From the NCBI GenBank assembly GCA_037127255.1, contig JBANSL010000003.1, forward strand, positions 16,612,314 through 16,676,313: 64,000 nucleotides of DNA, in the 5' to 3' direction. How positions within the stretch are numbered: position 1 is the stretch's first letter; every line of letters begins with the position of its first letter. The DNA is from Persicaria tinctoria (lineage: Eukaryota > Streptophyta > Magnoliopsida > Caryophyllales > Polygonaceae). The notes below the pieces were generated by a model. The model was not told the DNA's origin. It was given only the letters and a program-made list of their open reading frames with translations, and made no database searches. A program made the position numbers and the translations under genes. Shown in pieces: positions 22,565 to 33,329 of this stretch.

Positions 22565-23780
22565 CAAGATCACAAGTAGGCTATCACCCTATTATAATTT
22601 CTTCATACATATCTTAAAGAGATACTCCGTGTATTAGAAAAAACAGTAGAATTATTTGCAGCACTAAATGAATATTGAAGGAATAGAACAAGGGCCAACT
22701 CGGCCATGTGGATATAGGGCCACACGAAACAAGGGGACCACACCACCCTACACCCAGAGGAGCCCAAGGTAACAAATGACAGGGAGTCCAGAAACGTGGT
22801 GTTCCCTCTCCACCGAAAATGGAACTCCCTCTCTCCTTAAATATACGCGCCTCTTCCTGCATTCCCAACTCATCTCCCACATGTCCCCATCTCATTTATT
22901 TAGACTGCCAAATCTGGGTTGACTCCGGTTCGGTATTTCTCCGCAGACGTACGTAGCCGCGTAAGATTCACACCTCTGTTAATGTGCTATGAATCAAATA
23001 ACCAAACATGATCATAATCAGCTGCCGCAGGCAACAGGATTTCCACATATAGGAGAGACAAAAGCGATATTTTGGGGATTTTTTTTTCTTTTAAGATTTA
23101 TATTATAAAGAAAAAAATTCTTTGAAAAAAAACATATATTGTTATTTATATAATTAAAAAGTTGATAAGAACAAATAATTTTTTTTATTAAAATTATTTA
23201 TAACATGAATAATTTATGTATCAATTTTAGTTTTAACAAAATAAATTTTATAAAAATAGGAACACGAAAAATATTTTGAAATAAAGAAACTTAGATCTAA
23301 ATATATCAATTTTAGTTTTAACAAAATAAATTTTATAAACATATAAAAATAGATATTTTAAAGCGCTATTGCTTTATTAAAATATATCAATTTTATTTTT
23401 CCAAAATAAAATTTGGTTGAAAGCGGTATTATTTTTTATCATTTTTCCAATTAAAAAGATGATATTTTACAAATAATTTTTTTTAAATAAAATTTTATAA
23501 ACATATAAAAATAGATGTTTATAATATATTATATATGTATTTTTTATAATATTTTTAAAAAATGATAGAATAATTTTTTTATTATACCGAATGACACGGA
23601 AAAATATGAGATATTTAATATAGTGTTTAGCACTAACATGCGATTAAATTTAACCAATGTTGTAAAAAATAAAAAAAGTGTTACTTTTCTCTTCTTTTTT
23701 TTTTGTCACAACTCACAGTGTTGTACATCGACGCCTTAAGAGAAGGCTCTACCCTCAATGTATAATACAAGATATTAAGA
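22565..23780. other. Intergenic, partly AT-repeat
   Basis: 22600-22960 is mixed-composition DNA without a convincing gene. 23180-23560 holds three or four direct repeats of an AT-rich 'tatcaattttagttttaacaaaataaattttataaa' type sequence (longest shared piece about 35 bp) near 23219, 23307 and 23384. Confidence 0.4.
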
Positions 23781-24006
23781 ATAACATAGGGAAGAATCGC
23801 TTCTCTACTCTTGCCTTTGCCTGGTGAGGAATTTGGTACTTTAGGAATAAGACACTATTTGACGATATACGTACACCCAGATGTGAGATGCATTAAATCT
23901 TTCATCGCTGATCAAATTTCCCTATGGAAATCCACAAAAAATACGGAAGAACTTGACAACAACCAAACCACACAACCAATAACCACAACAACAATAAAAA
24001 GAAGGA

Positions 24007-26003
24007 CCCCTAATTTTCGCAAAAGCATCACATACCAGACTTAATACTATCCAAAACATGCTTAACAATTTTTCAAACCTATCAAGACTAACCATAAACT
24101 ATTCAAAAAGCCCAATTCAATGCTCAACCAATGTATCCCACACTGTAGCGAGAGATCTTGCACAACATATGGGGGTTCCCATCACGAGAACACTTGAGAA
24201 ATACTTAGGTATCCCTCTTATAAATGGGAGAATAAAAAACTGTGTCTTTGAAGATGTTGTCCAAAATCTAAAAAAACAACTCTCCAAATGGAAGGCTTCT
24301 ACCCTCTCACAAGCAGGAAGAGCGGTGCTTATCCAATCAAATCTTAGCTCAAAAACAAATTATCTAATGCAATATTTTCTACTACCGAAAGGAATCCTAG
24401 AACAAATTGATCAAATCAACAGAAACTTCTTCTGGAATAAGCTTCAATTTGAAAGGTACACACCGCTTGTAATTTGGGACAACATCTGTAAAAGTAAATG
24501 TCAAGGAGGCCTAGGCATTAGGAAAGCAGAAGATCTCAATATAAGCTTTCAAATGAAGCTCCTTTGGAAGCTCTACACAAACGAGAACAATATATGGGTC
24601 CAGATCATAAATGAAAAGTATCTTCAAAAGGAAAATATTAGAAATCGCTCCAATCATCTTACTTCTTGGCAATTCGGTCGACTACTCTCCTTAAGAAATA
24701 AATTTGAACAAGGTCTCCTTTGGTTAATTGGGAACGGAAATAGCATAAATGTTTGGTCACACCCCTAGGTCCCAAATCAAGATCTTGAACAATTTAAAGG
24801 GAACCATGATCCGGAAATGAAAGTATCCCAGCTTTTTAACTCACAAAAACATTGGAATTCTCCACTAGTAAATAGCCTCTTCCCCCCGGAAGTCTCTTGT
24901 AAAATTCTAGATATACAAATCCCAAATTGGGATACCCCAGACAAACTTATCTTGAAGCTTGACCCAAGTGGAAACTTCACTATGAAATCGGTCAAACGCA
25001 TGACAAACAACGTAACTCAAATTCCAAAAGATCTTAACTGGATTTGGAAGCTAAATCTACCCCCTAGAATAAGAAGTTTTATGTGGAAAATAATGGTAGA
25101 TGGTCTTTCTACCACTCAAAGGCTTAATAAATATGTTAATCGAGTAACCAGCCAGTGTAGTCTTTGTAATCAAGCAGAAGAAGATGCGGACCACCTAATG
25201 AGAATTTGCCTATTCACTAGGAACGTAATTGCCCATTTTGAGCTACAAACAGGAAAATACTTCCAACATATGAATATAAATGAATCCCACCCTTTTAATA
25301 TAGATGAAATCCGACTTGGAAATAAGAATTTTGAGGAACTAGTCTTCATTTGGCAAACTATTTGGGAAATCAGAAATGAAGTTCTCTTTAAGAATAAAGC
25401 TCCGGCGCCAATAGAAAATATCATTCGAAGAATCATTGCAAACATCTATGATTGGTCCCAAATTGAAAAAGATAGTTATAGGAATAAAGCAACAAACATG
25501 AGAATTAAAGCTAAATGGAGCAGACCATCGGGGGCTGTCTACAAAATCAATGTGGGTGGCTCTGTTAATCCCATGGGCGCTTGCCATGTGGGAGGGGTTA
25601 CTTGGGACTCCCGGGGCCATGTCATTGACATGTTTTACAAGGAAACTATCAAAGCCTCAATCATTCAAACTGAAGCTATCGCTATTCAGACAGGTATGGA
25701 GCAAGCTATCATGAAAGGACTTCGAAGAGTAATAATAGAAGGGAACAATCTACAGGTCATCAAAGCCATCACAAGCAGCAATAATGTCAGATGAGAGATT
25801 ATACATCACATTGGAAAGATCAAGCAACTGGAATCTGCCTTTGACCTTGTTGAATACAGGCACTGCTACCGAGAAGCGAATCAAGTAGTCAACTTTATAG
25901 CTCGGAAGGGTATCATTAGCAATAGCTCTACTATCCCTTTTAATAGGGAACTTTGTACCATCATCCTTAAGGATGATCATGGAGCCAGATTACTGCTTGT
26001 GTA
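24007..26003 (+). pseudogene. LINE ORF2 C-terminal part: RT thumb, zinc finger, RNase H
   Basis: The frame begins LIFAKAS (just after the lost YADD), continues with EKYLGIPL and LSQAGRAVLIQSNLSS, then a zf-RVT domain (LPPRIRSFMWKIM ... QCSLCNQAEEDADHLMRIC), then an RNase H domain ending HCYREANQVVNFIA and a stop at 26001-26003. Two in-frame stops, TAG at 24766-24768 and TGA at 25792-25794, sit where tryptophan is expected, so both fit G-to-A change of TGG. RNase H catalytic positions also differ: INVGGS has glycine where the family has aspartate, and EGNNLQ has asparagine where EGDS is usual. It is inactive. Confidence 0.9.
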
Positions 26004-26039
26004 ATCGCTCCTAATATTTCTTGCCTACTGTAAAAAAAA
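24007..26039 (+). mobile_element. 5'-truncated LINE (L1-type), with poly(A) and 16-bp target duplication
   Basis: The element starts abruptly inside the RT palm, ends in A9 after 'ttgcctactgt', and is flanked by acaataaaaagaagga at 23991-24006 and 26040-26055. Truncation at the 5' end, the A-tail and a long duplication are classic target-primed insertion. A relative with the same 3' end (tttacagtaggcaa inverted) lies at 28095-28370 on the minus strand. Confidence 0.93.
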
Positions 26040-26644
26040 ACAATAAAAAGAAGGAAGAAAACAAAATGGAAACCCCCATTGAATGGAAAACATAAACTCA
26101 ATTTTGACGGGGTTCTCAAGCCGTCGGGTTTTGGCTCCTATGGTTTTATAATCAGAAACCATTTGGGAACCCCGATCTACTTCGGTTGTGGCCCTTGCCC
26201 GATCCCTTCTGTTGCTGGAGTTGAAAGCTTTAGAGCTTGACAAAGTATCATGGCCGCATTAGAACTATAAATAACCGACTTGGAAATTGAAGGTGAACAG
26301 TTTAAAAGGTCGACTTGGGAAACCTTCAGGAGACTCCGAAATGATTGTCTTGGACAGTCTAATCTCACTAGGTTTCTTCTCTTCTGTCGAGATTCGTCAT
26401 ATCTATCGCGAGGCAAACCAAGTTGCGGACCGCCTAACGCGTCTGACCTTTGTCATACACGGTCATATTAGCCCTTACAATTCTTTACTTTGCTCCCTCG
26501 TCCACATAGATATCCTCGACTCTTAGGATCCCCTAAAGCCAAATTATTTCAAGCTAAAAAAAAACAACTACAACTAAGCTAATCCACATCCATTCTCCAT
26601 TCTCTCATGTCATCATGTGTTCCCTCTCTCTCTCTCCCTTTCTC

Positions 26645-26652
26645 TATAAATA
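26645..26652 (+). promoter_or_regulatory. TATA box of the DUF241 gene
   Basis: TATAAATA follows a CT-rich tract and lies 93 bp upstream of the ATG at 26738, a normal distance with a short 5' leader. Confidence 0.65.
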
Positions 26653-26737
26653 CCTTCTCATCTCACCCCAATTTAATTCCCACTTTCAAACCCAATATAT
26701 CCCTATTTATCATCTCTTTCTAATCAGCAACCAAAAA

Positions 26738-27625
26738 ATGGTCGCTGATAGATACCGCCGCACAGTATCATTTCCCCACCCCAATCCTGACCGTCGTCCA
26801 TCAAAGCCCGCCAAATCCTACCACGTCCGTTCCTCCAGTCTCCCCTGCGTCAGATCGCAGCCGTTGATCCCCCAACTAATCGACGAGATCGCCGAGCTCC
26901 GCTCCTGGGAACACTCTAGGCCCGATCAGATCCCCTGCGACGCAGCAACCTCCCACTCCACCTGGCTCCTCGCCGGCCTATCCCGCCTCAAGAGCGTCCT
27001 CGACTCGCTCGACGACGTCCTCCAGATGCCCCAAACGCACGACGCCCTCTCCCAGCGCGCCGGCTTCGTCGAGAAGCTTCTGGAAAACTTCCTCCAGTTC
27101 GTCGACGCCTTCGGGATCTTCCAGACCTCCGTGCTCGCCCTCAGGCAGGAGCTCTCCGCGGCGCAAATGGCGGCCCGCCGGAGAGACGGATCGAACCTCG
27201 CCTTGCACGTCAAGTCACAGAAACGGATCGCGAAGGAGATGGCCAAGCTCGTCGCGGCCGTCCGATCAATCGAGTGCCCCGCGGCCTCGATAGTCGGAGC
27301 CGACGACGAGATCGCGTGCGCGATACGCGGCGTGCACGAGGTCACCGGGGCGGTGTCCGCCGCGGTGTTCGACGGGGCGATGAGGGCCCTAGGCCCGGCC
27401 CGGAGGAGGTCCGTGTCGTGGTCGGCGGGTTCGGGATGGGCCGGGCTCGGGTTTTATAAGAAGGGGAAGAGGGAGGGTGAAGTGGAGGAAGGGGCGGGTG
27501 ACGTCATGAGGAAAATGAAGGAGATGGAGGAGTGTGTGAGGGGGATGGAGGGAGGGAGTGAGAGGGTGTTTAGGAGTCTCATCAGTACTCGAGTTTCGCT
27601 CCTCAACGTCCTCACTCACATATAA
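26738..27625 (+). CDS. DUF241 / BPS1-like protein, 295 aa
   Basis: Single-exon gene, intact. The start MVADRYRRTVSFPHPNP is chosen over an upstream in-frame ATG (26615) because that one precedes the TATA box. The N-terminus is basic and Ser/Pro-rich, with KPAKSYHVRSSSLPC. The body is helical: QPLIPQLIDEIAELRSW near residue 47, STWLLAGLSRLKSVLDSLDDVLQMPQT near 75, then FLQFVDAFGIFQTSV and the ALRQELSAAQMAARRR block, ending RVFRSLISTRVSLLNVLTHI. This order and the single-exon form match the plant DUF241 family, which includes BYPASS1-like proteins; BYPASS1 affects a root-derived mobile signal in Arabidopsis, but most members are uncharacterised. GC content is much higher than in the surrounding transposons. 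The stop TAA also serves as the target site of a MITE. Confidence 0.93.
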   Translation: MVADRYRRTVSFPHPNPDRRPSKPAKSYHVRSSSLPCVRSQPLIPQLIDEIAELRSWEHSRPDQIPCDAATSHSTWLLAGLSRLKSVLDSLDDVLQMPQTHDALSQRAGFVEKLLENFLQFVDAFGIFQTSVLALRQELSAAQMAARRRDGSNLALHVKSQKRIAKEMAKLVAAVRSIECPAASIVGADDEIACAIRGVHEVTGAVSAAVFDGAMRALGPARRRSVSWSAGSGWAGLGFYKKGKREGEVEEGAGDVMRKMKEMEECVRGMEGGSERVFRSLISTRVSLLNVLTHI

Positions 27626-28016
27626 GGCCCTGTTTGGTTTTGTTATTATCAAATCATGACAATTGATAGCATAAATAGATCGATTCATTTCACATACTAT
27701 ATTTGTTTGCCTTAATTTTGTGTTAATGGCGAGAAAAAAGAAGAAAGAGAATGAGGTTTATATTGTTGTGTATTTGGTTGATTTAAAAGAGCCAAAAAAA
27801 AAAAAAGGAAATTAAAGAAATGGGAAAAAATGAGCAGAACAGAAAAATATGGGTTTATATTTTATTTTTGTAAATAATCTATTGATTCCACAAATCATTA
27901 AAGCATGTGTTAACTTTGTACCCATTCATATGTGGTGTTAAACATGCTTATATATCTTTATATGACTTGTATAGCATGAGTGAGAGACTGAGAGGTGTCA
28001 AAGGCAAACAAACCCT
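27626..28016. mobile_element. Tourist-like MITE inserted exactly at the DUF241 stop codon
   Basis: The element begins GGCCCTGTTTGG directly after TAA (27623-27625) and ends with inverted AGGGTTTGTTTGCC, followed by TAA at 28017-28019. The 3-bp TAA duplication and GTTTGG-type TIR fit PIF/Harbinger (Tourist). Target choice means the stop codon is conserved while the gene's own 3' UTR is pushed 391 bp away. Confidence 0.8.
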
Positions 28017-28089
28017 TAATTTTCATATGATGATAATGAAATGTTTATTGTATGCTCATGCTATATTAAACTATTTAGGATCTATATTT

Positions 28090-28370
28090 GTCAATTTTTT
28101 AATTTTTTTGTTTTACAGTAGGCAAACAGTCGGAGCTATTTACAAAGAATGTAAACGCGCTCCGAGATCATCCTGACGGATGATGGTACAAAGTTCCCTA
28201 TTAAAAGGGATTGTAGATCTATCACTAATGATATCCCTAGTGGTTATATAATCTGCAACTTTATTCGCTTCTCTGTAGATGTGATTGAATTCAACCTTTT
28301 CGAAGTCTGCTTCCATGATCTTGATTTCTTCTGTCTGGCGCATAATCTCCCATATGCTGTCTTTACAGTT
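28090..28370 (-). pseudogene. LINE 3' end with RNase H fragment
   Basis: On the minus strand it reads SIWEIMRQTEEIKIMEADFEKVEF-type sequence, then HIYREANKVADYI, TIPFNRELCTII and a stop near 28140, followed by a 3' UTR ending ttgcctactgtaaaac. It parallels 25795-26040 of the LINE upstream, so it is a short, 5'-truncated member of the same family in the opposite direction. Confidence 0.85.
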
Positions 28371-28636
28371 GGAGAATGACTTTTGGTTTTATTTTGGATC
28401 CATTTAAGTAGTTACTTAGGATCAAATTATTTAGGTGGCCAAAGGTGGCTCTATTCCGAATCAAATATACATTTTTTTTATATTTACTAGTAAAAGAACA
28501 TTATAATAAATATTTTATATGGTTCTCAATATAAATAATGTATTTAATGTAGTTGATAAAAGTTGATTATTTGAAATCTCTCTCTCATTTTAGGGGAAAA
28601 TAATTGGTTCTTGCCAGCTTTTATGATTAAAAATGT

Positions 28637-28890
28637 ATTTTTTTATTAGGAAATAATTCGAGACCGGACAGGCCCGGATCTCGAGAGGCCGACGAAGTCG
28701 GCAGACGGCAAGTCGTCTAAACATACAACATAGCAAAAAATACAACAAGGAAACAGAATATAATCACCTAATACAACAAATAACTACACAAAATAAACCC
28801 GGAAACCCCAGACCCTAAGCGCACAAGCGGACACAAGAGCGAGAAAAAGGAGATCCGGCATGGAGAAGTGAATAGCGAGCGCATGGGACA
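28637..28890 (-). mobile_element. Short retroposon copy (same family as 36289-37684)
   Basis: After a T-run, the sequence from 'ttaggaaataattcgagaccgga' to 'tagcgagcgcatgggaca' is nearly identical to 36300-36552. It is the 3' end of the element whose longer copy lies at 36289-37684, truncated at its 5' side. No clear target duplication was seen. Confidence 0.8.
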
Positions 28891-29648
28891 TTAAACCACA
28901 ATTTTATGCTCTCTTTTTTTTTCAATATTTTTAATCCTCTACTAAAAGGATCGTCTTTCAAATTGCAAATCTGTCATCAGACGATGAGCACAATTCCACA
29001 AATGCACAATTGATGCTCAATAAGCTTATTAACGATGCAATGAACTACTAATCCTCTACTAAAAGCAAATTAGCTGAAGATGCCTCCATGGCAACTTTTA
29101 CGCATGGTAAACATAAAAATGTGTCAATATGCACAGAAAAAAAAAGCATATAAGCAACTTAGTTAACTAATTAAGATGCCATCATGGCTTGCCTGAGATG
29201 TTTCATGCCGGTCTTTTACTACATACAGCAATGAAAATTGCTCCCCAGAACCAGTAAGCAGCAACTAAACTATAGCAAGTACACTTTGTATCCATAACAG
29301 CAAGAGTATGGATGATGTGAAAGCGAAGCCAAACCAACATAGGATCCACCTCTAGATCAACCAAATACAAGTAAAAATAACAGCAGTAGTTTGCAAGATG
29401 ACGATGATGACCAATTGCATCCAGTTGGCTCCAGGATATCATGCTAGGACAATAAGACGCATGCCAGGTCGTTCTTCCTATGGAATCAGATTTTTCTAAT
29501 GAGTGATGAAGATGATACCGACTGTAAATTTATCACCACTTGCTGTGAGATTCATGTATTCTAATCTCTAAGGAGCGCCAGAAAATGACTCAAAAAGCTT
29601 GTGTTTTCCACAGAAAGGTCTCATATAGAGAAGGGTACTACTTAACCC

Positions 29649-31471
29649 TTACATAGACAAGGGAAGAAGCATCCTTCGCTTTTTCTTGCGGGCCAATCTC
29701 AATTGCTTCACAATCTTCATGCATATAAGAAATAGCATAGTGACACATACCAAGATAAATGCCAGTTTCATATGCCTGAAATATAGAGAAACTGCCGACA
29801 AAACAATGAATGCAAGTATCACGAGTTCCCATATTACGAAGATCACTATGTCCGCCCTGCAACCACAAAGGCAAATATCAAGGTTAGAATGATCAGGGAA
29901 GCAATCTGAGCTATTTTCTGTCAGCCTTCCCTTGAAAATGTCAGGCTAGGTCCATCATAAAGTACACACGTTAAAACAACAAGATCTAGGGAAGCTTAAC
30001 TTCAAAAGCAAAATATAGTGAGCATAAAATAGCCATGTTACAGCAATAGAAGACTAGAAGATGATCACTATTTCTACTTCCATTGACCATGTAACACAGA
30101 CACAAGACGGAGGTCTAAGAACCTTACAGCTTGGCTAAAATCATTCCATTGAGAATTCTAATACATAACAAGAAGGCAGAATTATCAATATACTCCCACA
30201 CAAATGGCAGAATGTCCAGGACCCCATGTCACAACTAAAAGTGAATGCTTAAGCTATTATCTGTAGCAAAACACATTGTTTCCTGCCGAGCAATAGCAGG
30301 AAACCCAACTTTATATGATATATGTTTGGAAAAACTAAGAGAATTTGTTTATTAGTCATCATTCAAAACAGTGATGTCAACACTCAAAACCTGAGTCAAA
30401 TTAAGGCAAGGACAGGAAGAGGTGAATAGACAATTATGCAAACTAAATGACAATTAAAAAAACCCTTATGAAACCAAGATATTATAACTTAAGCTTTTTT
30501 ATGTGTTCAAGCAATCATCTTTTGCAAATGACATTGTATATCTGTATCCAGTGTAACAAGGTTGTATCAAATACTATGGGCCTAGCTAAAGAGATGTAGA
30601 CATCCTTCAAACCAGACCTATAAACATTCAAAACTTGAAAAAAATAAAGATAGGACAGCAAGAGAGAAGAGGACAGTGATGTAAGATAGACGATACATTA
30701 AAAAGAATCTGTAAAACCTAAGTGTGATCCCAGATCTGGCAACTAGACAATTTCCATCCAAACCTTCCAGTTAAATTCATAAAAACATTGTGTTTCCCTC
30801 TCAGTTTACATGAAGATTGAAAGGGTGTGTTTTACATTTTTTGCCCCTTCATTCATGGCTATTTCCCTCTATTCATCTAATATCGAAGCTTTGAATGCCC
30901 AAGCGGCCAAACACTCTAGGCAATCAAGAAGCATTTACTGGGAAGTACTCAATCAATACTTAGGTTAGAAAGAGCTTAAACATTTTGAAACCTTTTCCAG
31001 TAAATCAACCTAGGATCCGAATTTCTCTTCAGATCTGAAATCAAAGAAATGAACTTGTTTCCTCTAATTCCCAATTCTCTCTACAAATAAATACCCATCC
31101 TTGTGCTAATTCATGCCCTAGCTTGCAAAAGGAACAAATCATAATTCTCCGCAGAGCCCAAGTTTCCAGGCTAATTATTCGATTAATCAACTACAGAAAC
31201 CGGAATCAAATCAATCCAATCTCACAAAATCGCGCAATCAAAGTTCCCAATGATGAAGAAAACATTGACGCAAGCAACGATCCAATCAATTCAGATCCAA
31301 CTGTCAAGAATTAAGAAACCAACGTAAAAATGCAAAAGGTAAATTAGGGGAAATGAAATACCTGGAACCAAAATTGGTGGTAGCGGAGAAAAACGAGGCC
31401 GACGCCCAATCATGCTTGGATCGTATCTGGTATTCTCTTAGCTGCTCGGCCAAATTATGCCGAGTTATCAT
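29649..31471 (-). CDS. Small two-helix membrane protein, 105 aa, two exons
   Basis: Exon 1 is 31471-31362 and exon 2 is 29856-29649 (minus strand), joined by a 1505-bp intron with a gt donor and a gcag acceptor; the phases fit (110 and 208 nt). The start MITRHNLAEQLREYQIRSKH is the first ATG of the frame. The N-terminal 36 residues are soluble. Two hydrophobic helices follow (about 40-63, VIFVIWELVILAFIVLSAVS, and about 69-88, LAFILVCVTMLFLICM), then a very basic tail (ARKKKRRMLLPLSM). I believe this is a conserved plant family of unknown function, from the intact splice structure and dense membrane pattern. A transposon origin is unlikely. The tail could be an ER-type sorting or membrane-surface signal. 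Confidence 0.8.
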
Positions 31472-31820
31472 CTCGATTGCGTCGGTTTTCTTCACCTATT
31501 CTCCCTATTTCTTCGTCGAATTCCTCTCCCTCGCCCGTTAAGACCTGTGATATTCGAATGTAAAGTGATGTCGGAGAAAGGAGCCAAAATCCGGCAGATT
31601 TGAGGGCGTCGCCGGGGAGGATTGAAATTACAAACGGAGGGAGGGGATCGGATCCGGATCGGATCTTCGTCTGAAACGAATTCGGGTCTGATTGTAAAAC
31701 GAAGCAGACGAAGAATTTCCCCCCACCTTGCGAATCTGAACCTAAAAAATTCTTGACGAAGATTTTGATTCCTGAAATTAAAATTCGGCAGGCGGGTTTT
31801 GGGATCGAGCTCCTCCCGTG

Positions 31821-31838
31821 TTGGGCCGTATTGGGTTC
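31821..31838 (-). promoter_or_regulatory. Site-II-like (GGCCCA) promoter motifs
   Basis: On the minus strand, 'aacccaatacggcccaac' lies about 350 bp upstream of the membrane-protein start. Paired GGCCCA/ACCCAA motifs are common in promoters of plant housekeeping genes bound by TCP factors. The link to this gene is an inference from position. Confidence 0.35.
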
Positions 31839-31909
31839 GCTGAATTCGGGTATGTTTATCACTTTAATTCATTAGAGGCCAGAGGCCACCTTAACTCACT
31901 CTTCCTCTA

Positions 31910-32165
31910 TTACTACCTCCGTCTCAAATTAAACGTCGTTTGTCTCATCAAAAAAAAAAAAAATTAAACGTCGTTTTACTTTTCAGCACGCTTTTTAAAA
32001 AGCGAAAAACTCTATAAAATATTATTTTTTTAATTAATATTTTTATATAATTTGATACTTAGTAGTAATAAGTATAACATTATATAAAAAAAATAATTAA
32101 AATAATACTGTAGTTTTTCGCTCCTTAAAAAACATGCAAAAAAAGACAAACAACAAGTAATATAC
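31910..32165. mobile_element. Degenerate Stowaway-like MITE
   Basis: Left end 'ctacctccgtctcaaatt' and the AT-rich inverted middle (aaaactctataaaatatt ... ttttcgctccttaaaa) match the two better Stowaway copies just downstream. An internal A-run and duplication ('aaattaaacgtcgttt' twice) disturb it. The right end is not clean. Confidence 0.55.
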
Positions 32166-32236
32166 TAGTGTTACAGTGTAGTGTATATATTGTGTATCAT
32201 TTATTTTATGGCTTCAAAAGATGAAAAATTATCATA

Positions 32237-32473
32237 CTCCCTCCGTCTAAAAATACATGGACTTTTACTATTCATGCACGCTTTTTTAGGAGTTAAAAAC
32301 TATATAAAATATTAATTTTTTTATTAATTTTTTTTAATAATTACAAACTTATTATCAATAAATTTGTAATTATTAAAAAAAATTAATAAAAAAGTTAATA
32401 TTTTATATAGTTTTTACCTTCTTAAAAAAGTGTGCGTGAATAGTAAAGGCAATGTATTTTTTGACGAAGGTAG
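32237..32473. mobile_element. Stowaway-type MITE (Tc1/mariner), 237 bp
   Basis: Begins CTCCCTCCGTCTAAAAATAC and ends with a diverged inverted copy, flanked by TA. The arms pair along nearly the whole length. Confidence 0.8.
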
Positions 32474-32526
32474 TATCATTTATAGGATCGTACGTATAGG
32501 GTTAGTTGTCTTACCCAAATGGGATT

Positions 32527-33329
32527 TGTTGATTCCACCTTGATGATGTGCATATATTTGTGATATATTTTTATATGATGGAAGACAAATAATACTCCCT
32601 CCGTTTCCTTTTAAATGACTTTTTCAAGTCATGCACGTAGTTTTATAACGATAAAAACTATATTAAATATTAATATTTTAAAAATATTTTTTTAATAATA
32701 TTATACTTATCATCAATAAGTATGAGATTGTCGAAAAAAATATTTAAAAAAATTATTATTTCATATAGTTTTTCACACCTTAAAAAACGTGCATGAATAG
32801 TAAAAAGTCAATTAAAAGGAAACGGAGGGAGTATCAATTAGTATTTATTTATATATGTGAATATATTCATTTAATTATTTATTGGGATTTATATTTAATT
32901 AGTATGTGGAGATCTTGTGCAGGATTTGATTTGGTTATGGAAGATTTGGAGTTGACTTTCTAAAAGCTTCTTTGAAGATGTTGTGGAGCAATCTTCAAAT
33001 TCAAACGGTTGTTGGGTTGTTGAGATCTTCAAGAGATTTGGTTAAACCAATCTTTGATTGCATTCAACGTTTTAAAACAAACCAAAGCCAAAACCTTGGT
33101 TTCCAGATTTTGGTAAGGCCTTACCGACATTGGTAAGACCTTACCGACAGTGGCTCAAAGTGTTACACAAGCAGGCTCGGATTTAGATAAGACTTAATTG
33201 GTAAATGGGCTTATTTGTTAAATGGGCCTATTTTACTTAAGCTTACTCTTCCAGCTTTAAAGGACCATTAGGTTATTGGTTCTATTTTTAATGGGCCTAT
33301 TTTTGTGAGTTTATATGTCTCTTGGACTT
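32527..33329 (+). repeat. Truncated 5' LTR of the SIRE-like relic, with a Stowaway inside
   Basis: Matches the 3' LTR from 34388 to about 34952 base for base with few changes, except for the 237-bp Stowaway at 32595-32831. Homology stops at 33329, where gag begins, so the downstream LTR half was deleted. Confidence 0.85.
32595..32831. mobile_element. Stowaway MITE, 237 bp, with natural empty site
   Basis: TIRs CTCCCTCCGTTTCC and inverted GGAAACGGAGGGAG, flanked by TA at 32593-32594 and 32832-32833. The 3' LTR shows the empty site (caaataatatcaatt at 34448), which proves TA duplication and insertion after the LTRs formed. Confidence 0.95.

Larger units (their letters stand above)
23790..26525 (+). 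pseudogene. Older RNase H-like (RVT_3) LINE remnant, split by a younger LINE
   Basis: The left part (23790-24006) reads RNKTLFDD and then SFIADQISLWKSTKN. The right part (from 26041) continues in the same frame: KWKPPLNGKHKLNFDG, SYGFIIRNHLGTPIYFG, stops where tryptophan or glycine is expected (TGA near 26240, TAA near 26270), a frameshift near 26293, then IRHIYREANQVADRLT and a stop at 26523. The motifs are those of the type-I RNase H domain at the C-terminus of plant LINE ORF2. Removing 24007-26039 plus one copy of the 16-bp duplication restores frame continuity at the insertion point only; the reading frame is otherwise broken. Confidence 0.8.

Noticed and set aside
22614..22895. Minus-strand frame of 93 codons, tryptophan- and glycine-rich
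   Set aside because: No family resemblance and no splice or promoter context; composition explains it.
26926..27345. Minus-strand and shifted frames opposite the DUF241 gene
   Set aside because: GC-rich coding DNA opens other frames; the plus-strand gene has the promoter and family match.
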